From Paramarasmius palmivorus (taxonomy: Eukaryota; Basidiomycota; Agaricomycetes; Agaricales; Marasmiaceae), in contig JAYKXP010000016.1 in NCBI GenBank assembly GCA_037176845.1, forward strand, positions 682,001 to 746,000: a stretch of 64,000 nt of DNA. The letters are read 5' to 3'. Position 1 is the stretch's first letter. Each line of letters begins with the position of its first letter. Below, in pieces: positions 11,329-22,830 of this stretch. The translations under genes and the position numbers were made by a program. The notes below the pieces were generated by a model. The model did no database searches. It was not told the DNA's origin and saw nothing but the letters and a program-made list of their open reading frames with translations.

Positions 11329-14300
11329 TTAGAAATGATCCACGGTGAATATCCATGTCCCATCACTGATGTCAAAGCTCTCAAAGTGCGTATCCTTCAT
11401 GTTCTTGAGCCGTTTCACATGCTTGATCGCAATAGGATTGTTCTCGTCTTTGATTGGCTCCCTGTGTGCTTTCCCTGTGGCCCAACATCTCTTCAGTGTT
11501 ATCCGAGCCTTGACGTTTAGACCAGTTCCTGGCGGAGGTTTATCAACATCCTCACTGTCTGGATATACACTGCACTCTTTCTCCTCGAACCGTATGACCT
11601 CACCAAGTAAGGCACCCAATTTCGGTAGACCCGTAAGATCTACCGGTTCAAGGAAATGAATCTCGCCATATCCAACACGACCAACTACCAAATCCTTGAA
11701 CGACGTGAGCTGATCGTAGCCAGCATTCTTCAACGTTGCTAGAGGTGGTTTCACGTAGTAGTCGCCCTCTTGAAGGTCGGCTTCATCAATGCCATCAGCA
11801 AGCGCACCATTCTGAGAAGCAGTGAACTTGTTAGGTGTACGTGGCGGACGAGGAGGAGACGGGGATTTGGCAGGTGGAGCTGCAGGAGGAGGAGCGGTGA
11901 GAGCCGCAACTTCCTTCTCTCTGTTACTGATGCTCAATGCAGGGCTAAAGACAACTTTGCCAGGTGAGCCGTTGTTGGAGGATTTGACGAACAAGTCGTT
12001 GGGTTCGACCTTTTTATCCAAGATCAGCTTCTTTACGCTCTTGCGCTGGCCGCTTCCTAATGAAGGGCTGGCAGGACCGCTAAAGATGGAGTTGGTAGGT
12101 GTCTGGGATCGACTCAACGACAAAGCGTTAGAGTTGACAGAGAGGTTGAAGGAGTTTCCATTCGGGGCAGTAGATGTCGAGGCACCGAAACCTCTAAGCT
12201 TTGAGTTGGCAGGGGTATAGCCAAGCTGCACGCGAGGTATAGGCGCGCGTGTTGGGACATCAACGAAGAAGCCTGGTTTCTTCTTCGTAGACTGCTCTAA
12301 ATCGACAGCTCGTGGGCCAGGAGGAAGCATAGAGAATATGGGAAGATTGGCTCCAATTGGCTGCGATATAGATGCAGTCAATGTCTGCGTAGAAGCGGCA
12401 GAGTTGGCAAGCGTGTTCGTAGAACCTCCAAACGAAGAGCCAAACAGCCCAGGATTCTGTCCAGTGGAGGTCGAGGCTCCTAAAACTGGTGGCTTTTGAC
12501 CAAACAAACCGTTGGTTCCCAGAGTGGACTGTTGCTGCTGGTTATTGTTCTGGTTGACGGAATTAGCAAACAGGCCCGGCGCTTGGTTGTTGGCAGGCTG
12601 CTGACTTCCAAAGGTCGAGCCGCTAAACAAATTGCTGGTTCCAGTATTGGTTGCGGGCTTGGGACCAAAGAGAGAACTACTGAATGCGTTATTCGCGGGC
12701 TGCTGTTGCTGTTGCTGCTGCTGGTTATTGTTGGTACCAAAGATGTTCGAACCACCTCCGTTGAACAAGCCGGTGCCACTTGGGTTCGTTGGGTTTTGTG
12801 CATTGCCAAAGACTTGGGAAACGACGATGTCAGCTTTGTGGTTGGAAAAATATACGAAAGATGTGCGCACTGGATGTACCCGGCTGCTGTTGCTGTTGCT
12901 GCTGGTTATTGGCGTTCCCGAATAGGCCCGTTCCAGTGCCACCAGTATTCCCAAACAGAGTGTTCTGTTGTTGTGGTTGTTGCTGCTGGGTGTTGGGTTG
13001 GCCAAAGATGCTACTTGTCTGCCCGAAAGCATTGTTCGGCTGCGTCGATGCAGCTGCCGCTCCGAAGATCGAAGGCTTAGCTGCGTTATCTTGGGGGAAA
13101 TCTCCGTCAGATTGTCACCAAACTGATATATTTGACTCACTGGTGTTCCCGAACCCAGTGAACGCAGACGCCGCGGGCTGTTGAGGCTGGCCAAAGGCAT
13201 TGGTTTGTTGTTGTTGTTGTTGTTGTTGCTGCTGCTGCTGCTGTTGCGGCTGACCGAATGCATTGGCAGTATTGGTTCCAAAGGCATTACCGGTGCCGGT
13301 GCCTAAACGATACTTCAGAACACGTTCTAACATAGGCAATGTACACATACCAAAGGCACTTGTACCTGTACCTGTACCACCTCCACCTCCGCCAAATATC
13401 GAGCTCGTCTGTGGTTGTTGTTGTGGTTGCTGCTGCTGTGGCTGCCCGAATGAACCAAACGCATTTGTTGTCTGCTGCTGAGGCTGTTGTCCGAAAGCAC
13501 CGGTAGTAGTACCACCGCCGAAAATCGAGTTTCCAGTGGTCCCAGTGGTCCCTGTATTCGTCTGGCCAAACGTTCCAAAGCCTCCTGTCGCAGGTTGATT
13601 GGCTGGCCGACCAAACATGGTTGAAGTCTGGTTGTTTTGTTGGCTGGTGCTTGCCCCAAATATACTGCTGCCACCCGCCGCAGGTTGAGTATTCCCAAAG
13701 GCAGAGGATTGACCAAAGGCGCCGCCTGCGCTGGCTGTTTTTCGACCCTGTTGATAGTCTTGGTACCGAATTTCCTAGTTGCCACAGATTTATTGAGAAA
13801 AGATTTGGTTGATAGGAATGACGACTTCACCTCAAAGGACGTTCCCTGATACGCTGGCATACATGATATGACTTGATATTGGAGCATCGAGCCGTTTGTG
13901 GGGTCTTTTTCGGTTGTAACTGAGTATGGAGGGTTTGAACTTCCGGTGGTCACAGCAGCGGTGGTTGCTACGAAGCATGGTGTTAATAAAAGAAGTGCTC
14001 TGCGGACGAGTTACGACTCACGACTGGGATTAGTAGCAGTAGGTGTTGCTCCAAAAGTGCTTTTGTTCTGCCCAAATATGCTATTCCCTCCCCCACCGAA
14101 CGTAGACGTCGTGTTATTTGAAGTGCCAAAAGCAGAGGTTCCGGATGTGCTGGGTTGGCCAAAAGCACTGGTGGATCCGGTAGTCCCGAAAGTGTTCGTG
14201 CCACCACCTCCAAACGACCCAAACCCTGCCGCAGGTTTTGGCGCACCGAACACACTGCTGTTGGCTTGATTTCCTCCGAAAGCACCTGTGGAGCCTTCAG

Positions 14301-14619
14301 CTCGTCAGAAATATGATATCAAAGACAGAAAAACGCGTACCAAAACCAGAAGTTCCCGTGTTTGAGCTGGTACCACCACCCAAATTTCCAAACATTGGAT
14401 TAGCCTGAGGTTGTGAGGGTTGACCGAATGCGCTGGTTCCTGTCGACGAACCGAACCCTTTAGGACGAGAAGCGTCAAAGTCAAAACCAAACACGCGAGA
14501 AAAAGTTACGAACCTGTTGACCCAAATGCATTCGGTTGGCCGAAAGCACTAGGCTGCTGCTGCGGCTGCTGGGCATTATTGGAGCCCCATGACGAGGTTA
14601 CAGCATTATTGCCAAACAT
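11329..14619 (-). CDS. NUP98: FG nucleoporin of the Nup98/Nup116 family
   Basis: Nup98-type proteins form the permeability barrier of the nuclear pore and bind Gle2/Rae1 for mRNA export. Eight exons: 14514..14619, 14341..14457, 14022..14285, 13831..13967, 13351..13774, 13141..13302, 12880..13080 and 11329..12812, totalling 964 residues. Order: GFG/GLFG-type repeats (many SAFGQP, NAFGQ, GLFG); a GLEBS-like Gle2-binding segment at about 165-225 (NPPYSVTTEKD, SMLQYQVISCMPAY, EEIRYQDY); a second Gln/Asn/Gly-rich FG region with a poly-Gln tract; a linker; then the C-terminal Nup98 autopeptidase fold at about 815-964 (DYYVKPP, FLEPVDLTGL, GLNVKARITL, TWIFTVDHF). The protein stops right after His-Phe, where Nup98/Nup145 precursors are cut (HF|S), so there is no Nup96 part. 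Intron 13303..13350 is in frame and stop-free. Divergent from RPA135. Confidence 0.92.
13204..13248. repeat. CAA/CAG-type trinucleotide tract coding poly-Gln
   Basis: About 45 bases of gtt/gct repeats on the plus strand (CAA/CAG on the coding minus strand). They encode about 15 Gln in the FG region of the nucleoporin. A likely length-variable microsatellite. Confidence 0.85.
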
Positions 14620-15003
14620 TATGGGGCGCTGGGAGGGGAATGAGGAGGAGGTCGCTGAGGAAAGGGTGGTTTATCGACGTTGAATCAAATTGGCGGGTGG
14701 GAAAGGGTGTGGGAAGCACTTCCCTAACCTGTGCTTTATAGTTGCTGACAGAGTCATGCTGCGTAAGTGACCCTACTAACACTGCAGCGTGTCGGTTCCG
14801 CTGCTAGTTTCGTAGCAAGATTCTCAGTTTATGGGTTCTCATATTCTTTTTCCAGAGAAAATACATGAAATCTAAGAGAAACATACTATATAGGAAATCG
14901 AAACCCGAATTTCCCTGACTACGGGCGCTTATGGTGTTCATCACGTGCAGAAATTTTTGATTTTCACTGGTGAAGAAAATGTATCGACTGTTGGTTAGCA
15001 GCC
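14620..15003. promoter_or_regulatory. Shared intergenic promoter region of nucleoporin and RPA135
   Basis: 384 bp between two divergent start codons. It must hold both promoters. I see no clear TATA box or other named element, and no gene. Confidence 0.5.
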
Positions 15004-18000
15004 ATGCCGGACTCTGGGCACAGTCCTCGCCAGCCCACATTCAACACGCTACAACGAGAAAAGCTGTTTAAATATCCACCAAAGCAGGGAGCTACCTATA
15101 ATATCCTGAACGAGTTCGTCTTGCCCCATATCGAATCCTTCAATGCTCTTTTCGATGACTCTGGGCTTCCTTCGGGTGATGGAGATGGAAAGGGATTGAT
15201 CAGTCTTGCATTGAGGGATATTGGTGAACGCGTAGTGTTCGACGGAACAGGTGGAACTGCTGACTCTGAGGGTGGACCTGATGGTTGGGGTAACCGTATG
15301 CGAAGTACGTCTTATTACTATTCACCTTGTCGCAATCTGATCCTTGGCTCAAGTATGGATTGAGCAGGTCACCATCTCGAGACCGATGGTACCCGAGAGA
15401 AACAAGCACGCAAGTGAAAGAAAAATTTTCCCTTCAGAGGTATTACATTTAGCATCGGTACTCTCCGCGCAATGCTGAACGGTTATTAGGCTCGTGAAAG
15501 GCTCGCGTCATATCGAGGTCGAATGTCTATGAAGCTTTGCTATACGGACCTGAACAACCAAAAGCACGAAATCCAAAAGGATTGCGGCGCTATCCCAATC
15601 ATGGTTCGGGTACGAGCGTCTATTACTTTCCAAAACGATAAAACTTGCTAAAGGCCTCATAGTCCGTCAGATGCAATCTCCGTGGCATGTCTTCTTCAGA
15701 GCTTGTTCGACATCACGAAGAGCCAGAAGAATTCGGTGGCTACTTTGTGATCAACGGAAATGAACGTCTCATTCGCTACCTTATCTTACCCCGACGAAAC
15801 CATGTCATTTCTCTTCTCCGACCTTCCTTTGCCAACCGTGGCCCCTCATATACCCAGTATGCTGTCCAGATACGCTGTGTTAGACCAGATCAAACCAGCT
15901 GCACAAATACCCTCCACTATCTCTCGAACGGCAGTGCTATGCTCCGTTTCAGCTGGCGAAAGCAGGAATACGTTATTCCCATAATGCTGATCCTGAAGGC
16001 TCTGGTCAATGCGTCGGATAAGGAGATTTTTGAAGGCCTTATGATGCAGGACTACGACAACACTTTCTTGTCGGGTCGCGTAGAACTACTTCTACGAAGC
16101 TTTGGGGTCTTTAACATGCGTACTGGGGATCAATGTCTCGAGTATCTTGGCGAGAAATTTAGGGTCGTCCTCGGAGTCGCCGAAGATTGGACAGATGCGG
16201 CTGTGGGTGCATATCTATTGTCCAAGCTGGTTTTGGTACATCTGGAGAGTCCTCGAGACAAATACCGGATGCTCTTGTGCGTATGCTGAACAATTTTCAG
16301 GATAAAGGTGTTAATAGACACTCTAGGTTCATGTTGCGCAAGTTATACTCCCTGGTTTCGGGCGCTTGCTGTGCCGACAACCCTGATTCTCCACAACACC
16401 AAGAAGTGCTCCTTCCTGGTACATTGTATGGAATGATTATCAAGGAGCGTATGGAAGAGATCTTAAACCAAATACGAGCCCAGGTCAACACCGATGTTCG
16501 AAACAAAGTAGTGGTTGACTTCAACGACAGTAAGCCATTTCCTCGTGTCTTCGACACCTCTTCTGACCACAATACAGAGCGATACTTCCAAAAGGTCATC
16601 TCCCGAGTCAACTTTGACATCGGTGCCAAACTCGCCAACTTCCTCGCTACCGGAAATCTGGTCTCTCCTACGGGTCTTGACTTGCAGCAAGCATCGGGCT
16701 TCACAATCGTCGCCGAGAAGCTTAACTGGCAACGATACATAAGCCACTTCCGATGTATACATCGTGGTGCATTCTTCGCCGAACTCAAAACAACTACTGT
16801 CCGAAAACTGCTCCCAGAAGCATGGGGGTTCCTTTGCCCCGTCCATACCCCCGATGGTTCTCCTTGTGGTTTGTTAAATCACCTGGCTAGAACATGTCGT
16901 ATCGTGACAGCGCCGTTAGCGGTAGCTCATATACCTGCACTTCTTGCAACATATGGTATGACACAGGCATTTGCGCCGTCTGTAGATGGCCGAGCCAATA
17001 CCTGTGTTCAGCTGGATGGTCGTATCATTGGTTGGGCACGACCCAAAGTGGCAGAGCAGCTTGCCACCAATTTACGGATATGGAAGACGGAAGGCCAGAA
17101 TCAAATACCGCTTGACCTCGAAATCGGAATGGTGCCAGAATCCAAAGGAGGACAGTACCCTGGTTTATATCTTTTTTCATCACGATCTCGAATGATGCGA
17201 CCAGTGAAATACATAGCCAACCAACGCAATGATTCCATCGGCCCTTTTGAACAGGTCTACATGAACATTGCCTGCACACCCGAAGAAATTGAATTGGGTG
17301 TTACTTCACATGTGGAGCACGATCCAACAAACTTTTTGTCGATCTTGGCCAACCTCACGCCTTTCTCCGATTTCAATCAGGTATCTGTGATGTTCATATT
17401 CAGGCGTTTTTACGAGTAACTCAACACTGTGACCATCTCTAGAGCCCAAGGAACATCTATCAGTGTCAGGTGCGTAGTGATTGGATGTATGTATTCTCTG
17501 TCAAACCTAATCATCGTTATCTATTATTAGATGGGTAAGCAATCTATGGGAACCCCTTCGACAGCGCTCAAACACCGTACGGACAACAAGTTGTATCGTC
17601 TACAATGTGGTCAAAGCCCCGTGGTTCGACCTACTTTGCATAACACATACGCGATGGATTCGTATCCTAACGGCACGAATGCGATCGTGGCAGTCATCTC
17701 TTATACTGGATACGACATGGAGGACGCTATGATCCTCAACAAGTCGGCACACGAACGCGGCTTTGCCTACGGGACGGTGTACAAATCTCAGATTATCGAC
17801 CTCCAAGATATGCAAGGTGCATCAAAGAAGCAAAGCGCGCCAGTACTTCACTTTGGTCTTGGTCCAGACATTCGGAGACACGGAGATAAGACGCACTCTT
17901 GTACTGAGTTCCTCGACAAAGATGGACTTCCTTTCATAGGAGCGAGGCTCAATCCTGGAGATCAAATCGCTGCTTATTTCGACGAAGTTAATAACAAAAC

Positions 18001-19195
18001 CAAGTTTGTGAAGTACAAGGGTGATGAGATGGCATATGTCGATGAAGTTCGGTTACTAGGTAATCTATAGGTCCCGCTCTCGATGGTTCGCTCGCTGACA
18101 GTAAAGCAGGTGACGAATCTGGCGAGGTAGAGCTGCAAAAGGTGCACGTCACGCTCCGTATTACCCGAGCGCCTGTCATCGGAGACAAGTTCTCTTCACG
18201 TCACGGACAGAAAGGTGTATGTTCGCAGAAATGGCCTGCCATTGACATGCCTTTCAGTGAAAGCGGGATGCAGCCTGATGTGATCATCAATCCTCACGCT
18301 TTCCCCAGTCGAATGACGATTGGAATGTTGGTTGAAAGTATGGCAGGAAAGGCTGGGGCGATGCATGGTCTCGCACAGGATGCCACACCATTCAAGTGGG
18401 TCCCGTTCTGAATTACAAGCTGGTGGATGTTAATGGTCCCCACTAGATTCACCGAACAGGACACTGCCATTGACTACTTCGGGGAACAGCTGATTGCGGC
18501 CGGGTACAACTACTATGGAAACGAGCCCATGTACTCTGGGATTACTGGCCAGGAATTCTCGGCTGACATATATCTGGGTGTCGTCTATTATCAGCGATTG
18601 CGACACATGGTTTTGGACAAATTCCAAGTGCGTACAACTGGTCCCGTAGATCCTTTGACGCGACAGCCAGTCAAGGTGAGTGTTTATCCAACATGCAATG
18701 CAGGGTGTTAATGGTTTCCAGGGTCGGAAACGAGCTGGTGGTATTCGATTCGGTGAAATGGAAAGAGACGCCCTGATTGCACACGGTACCTCATTCCTTT
18801 TACAAGACAGATTGATGAATTGTTCCGACTACTCTACTGCATGGGTCTGTCGAACCTGTGGCAGTCTCATTTCGCTTGGGTATGACGACGTCAGTCTAGG
18901 AGAAGCGGTCGTAGGCAATGCAGGATCCCTCAAATCTGCCGGTCCTGGAGGCGAATATTGTCGGGTTTGTCGTGCTGAGGCCGAAGAGGAAGAAGAGCGA
19001 GAACGCCGGGCCTTGGTGACGGGTCAGAACCTTCAACGAAGCCCACCGCTAAATGTCGCAATATCTTCACAGCATGTACTGGGTCGCTCTGTGAAAGGAG
19101 GTGACCTCGACGTAGTTGCTGTTCCTTACGTCTTTAGATATCTCTGTGCAGAGTTGGCCGCGATGGGTATCGCGGTCTCCTTGGAGGTTCACTAA
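15004..19195 (+). CDS. RPA135: RNA polymerase I second-largest subunit (RPA135/RPA2)
   Basis: The beta-like subunit of RNA polymerase I, which makes rRNA in the nucleolus. Ten exons: 15004..15304, 15354..15439, 15490..15609, 15663..16276, 16327..17380, 17443..17469, 17531..18059, 18110..18395, 18447..18675 and 18722..19195, giving 1239 residues (yeast 1203). Exon 6 is only 27 nt (SPRNIYQCQ). Family marks: N-terminal [16 protein letters not shown], typical of Pol I rather than Pol II or [50 protein letters not shown]; the active-centre block [38 protein letters not shown]; and a C-terminal zinc ribbon with CRTC near residue 1128 and CRVC near 1162. Rejoining all introns restores uninterrupted conserved text. 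The ATG at 15004 is the first in frame and matches the known N-terminus style. Confidence 0.95.
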
Positions 19196-19443
19196 AAGTA
19201 TATTACTTGACTATTGTTCATATATTTCACGCAACTTGAGAGCTTTTGAACAACATCATTTGTCGCGAAATACCGTACAAGTATAGACAGTAGTAAAGCT
19301 ACGCAGGGTATTATTGACTGCGGCAGTGAAGATAACGATTATATAACCCTCAGAAGAAAGTTGGTCTATCCACGGACGAACGAAGCAAAATCCAGAACGA
19401 AGATATCGAAAGAATCCAGTTAAGTAGATACAACATAAATAAC

Positions 19444-22400
19444 TCAAGCTTTCAAAGCAGTTTCAGGAAGAGGTGCATGTCCATTGGCCTTGAAGGGTTG
19501 AATAGCGGGTGGGGCCTTCTTTGAACTGTACTTTTTCTTCCGAGGTGCAGGGGGCTCATGACTGCTGTCGCTGCCGCCAAGGAACAGTTCCACCAAGGTG
19601 TGTTCCAGCGCAAGATCAGCGGACGAAGGTTGGTCTGCCGTATCTGTGGGGGATGGCGAGGGATATGGTACTTCGTGTTCGGTTGGTTCAACAGGAACGC
19701 CGGCTTTGGCCAAAAAGATGTCCATAACGAGCCGACATTCATCCGAAGTGGTAGCCCTGGAGATATGGCGCCGCAATTCCTGAACCTCCTCCTTTGAAAG
19801 TCCCATGGGTGGCTTTGCGGCCTGTGAGGTAGGAACGTCAGCCGTAGGATGTTTACGGCTTGTTTGGATAGAAGGAGGTGGAGTAGCTTTGGGCATAACT
19901 TTTGGTTCAACAACGAGGTTTAGATCAGGAGTACTGGGTGCAGATGATCTTGGCGAATCCTTGGTCGCTTCCATATTTCTGACTCTAGTGCTCTCGACTA
20001 CACGAGAACCTTGAACCTTGGGGTATCCATTCTCTTGGACCACGGCTTTAGAAGAAATTGCCGGTGACGGTGGGGCCGAGGACGTATTGGATATATCTAT
20101 TTCATACGCAGGGGTCTTCCTAGATACTTGCGGACGATATGATTGCGTAGACTGCGGGGTGTCATCGGGGGACACTGGGGATAAAGGAGGAGATAGCGTC
20201 TGAGGTTGTGGTGGACGAGGTGGAATGGGTCGATTGGCAAGCATCGATAGATTGGGAGCGGAGGTTTTGGGGCTGACACCATTTCGGATGGGAGTAGGAG
20301 GCGATATAGGCTGGGATAGTTTCCTTGGCAGATCGTCTGTCAGCCCATTCCGAGCCTCTTGTCGAGCCCTGTCCTTGTCTGAGCCGCCAATGCTCAGCTT
20401 GGACATCATCCTCTGGAGTCTTCCCGAACCCTTTTTACTACTAACTGATTCATTTAGCCCGAGATCATTTGCTCCGTTATCCATGAACTCTGAGAGCTCT
20501 CTCCCTGATCTTCCGTAAGGCCTCGCGGGTGTCTCTGGAGGACCTTCGTTCAGGAAGTCCATCAATTCGCGCGTACTAGCGGAAACACCTCCAGACCGCG
20601 CGGCTGGGCGCTTGATAGGAGTCGCCGACTTCGGCGTAGCAACTGGCACTTCGTTGTCTTCGCCGTCAGAACCAGCCATGACCTCGTCTAGGTCAAGAGA
20701 TTCACGATTATGCTGAATTTTGCGTGTCCGAGGTGGGAAGGGGTCTCCACCAAAGCCCATGGGCATGCCAACGGGTCGCTTGTCCATAGCGTGCATTGTG
20801 GGGAGAGGTGGTGGCGAGGCAATTCCGGATTTGGACGATTTTCGACCAGTAAGACCTGGTATGGAGGCGCTAGCAGCGGATATCGACCGAGTACGGCTAG
20901 AGCCTGAAGGTTTCGGAGGGGATGTAACGCTAGTCTGGCGAAGACGTTGAGGGGGTGCAGCAGAAGATGAAGTCCTGTTTTGGCTTTCTTCCTCGTCTTC
21001 CTGAATAGAGTCTACGTTGCGGACAACAGAGGGTCGCCTGTTATCTGTCCTTGAGGTATGAGAAGAAGTAGAGTCTGAGCTCCGTTGATGGTTTCCGTTG
21101 ACACGTTGGTCCCTCTCCTGTTTCTCCTGTTTATAAACCTTTCATGATGTTAGAAAAACGGATAGGGGAACTTGTCCGAAAATTTACCTCCATGGTTTTT
21201 AACCGGTCAGGGGTCAAAGACACCTTCATCGTTGCATCGGAGCGCATGAGGTCGTCAAACTCTTGCAGTGAAGAATCCTAAAATATTGTTCATGAATGAT
21301 GCGAAAAAATGATAGGCCACTCTATTTCAACTCACATCATCAGCCTGGGTAAAGGCAGCCCACGTATGTTTCGTTTGATCACTCAATATAGACTCCGACT
21401 TCTTGTGACCATTGATGCTCGCGCTATCTCGATCACTGGAATTTCGGCCGCTCCCCATAAGCTTCTTCATGGATTTTGCTTTTTCCAAGGAGCTTCGAGG
21501 TCCTGACACACCGGATGTTGGTGCAGACTCCTGAGAAAAGCGAGTTGGAGGTGAGGAGCCCTGATGAGACGCTGGACGATCCCCAGATGAAGTTCGTGAC
21601 ACGGGTACTTTGTCTGTGCGGGATATTGACTTAGGCCGTGGTTCTTGCGACTGCTGTTTTATTTGCTCATATACTGGAACGATTGTCAGGGGATCTATCT
21701 GTCAAAAGGTGTGCCAGCGTACCATTCATAGACTTGAACAGGCTGTATATTGAATCATCCTCGCACAAAGCAACGAAAACGTCGTTGAGAGTTGCTGTTG
21801 TACGACTGCTGTCTCGTGCAGCGACGCGACCGACGTTGGAAAGAATGTGTCTGGATGAAGGTCTGTGAGTACATTGGGGAATTGCAACCGTGAGATGGCA
21901 CATACTCGCACATAGCCCTGTGAATAAAAGATTGGAATTACCACATAAAAGGAAATATTTAACACTTACTCTAGAATTGCGGTGAGATAGAGCGCAGCTG
22001 GGGCGACCAGAGATGGCTTTGGAGATTGTAACCCACTGGTCCCGGCCATTCTTTCGTGTAGTCTGCTTTCCGCTGCGGGGTCTTCATCGACTTCATTCAA
22101 CGTTGAGTAGGCTTCGCATTTAAGACGTAAAAGCTATAAAGAGACATCTCATTTAACGTCGTGCTGCCACTCTTATCGGGGATTAACACACCTCGAAGGC
22201 CCATTGTAAGTTGAAAGAATCACTATCATCCTCTGTAGCGTTGGCACCCTTGGGCCGCTTTGTTCGATCCCAATAGGCCCGCAACTCCACCTCCGCTTCT
22301 AGCAGTGCCTCCTTGCCCAAATTCGTTGGTAAGGTGGCCAACAATCCATCCCGGAGTTTAGTTGTAGTCAAAGAACGTGAGGCCTTGAGAATCGTGAACA

Positions 22401-22589
22401 AGAATTCGTCCAGAAAGACATTTATAGAGCGTAGTGCGTCGATCTTGAGCTTTATGGGACGTATGTCGGACAGAATAACGTCGGCTGAATGGGAAGAAAT
22501 GTAGAAAGGACCTAGAGGGGGTTTAGTGACCGGCTTCGAGAAGTAGGGCCCAATAGCTACTTACTGCTCGCCTCATTGCTGACGACCAT
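19444..22589 (-). CDS. Unrecognised 923-residue protein: helical head, disordered tail
   Basis: Eight exons: 22565..22589, 22192..22511, 21970..22133, 21906..21917, 21723..21862, 21336..21673, 21188..21277 and 19444..21126. The first coding exon is 25 nt and the fourth just 12 nt (GGCTATGTGCGA), which I needed to keep the frame open. The N-terminal ~215 residues look folded and mostly helical (SADVILSDIRPIKLKIDAL, then INVFLDEFLFTILKASRSL and EAEVELRAYWDR). Two small conserved-looking blocks follow, LQEFDDLMRSDATMKVSL and, near the C-terminus, LSKEEVQELRRHISRATT. The rest is Ser/Pro-rich and probably disordered, ending in a Lys-rich patch (PRKKKYSSKK). No catalytic motif is visible. I do not recognise the family. 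The head could be a protein-interaction domain. Confidence 0.75.
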
Positions 22590-22830
22590 GATGAAGAGAG
22601 TCGAGACGGAAAATTGACTATGAGGTGTGTGCTCACAGCTTGAGACCAGAAACAGGCTACCGAATCCGGTAACCCAAAATGGATAAACTTCCACTTTCTC
22701 ATGATCAGGAAATACAAATATATCTTTCCAAGAAGTCGCTAAGGGTCTACATGGCTACACGTAAAAGCTACGCATGAGCTGCCAAAACTAGTATGTCTTG
22801 CCATTCTTGAAAAGGTCCCTGCTGCAATCC

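Noticed and set aside
12496..13184. Long plus-strand frames with Cys/Leu runs opposite the nucleoporin
   Set aside because: They are antisense shadows of Gln/Asn/Gly repeats of the FG region; the minus-strand model explains the sequence fully.
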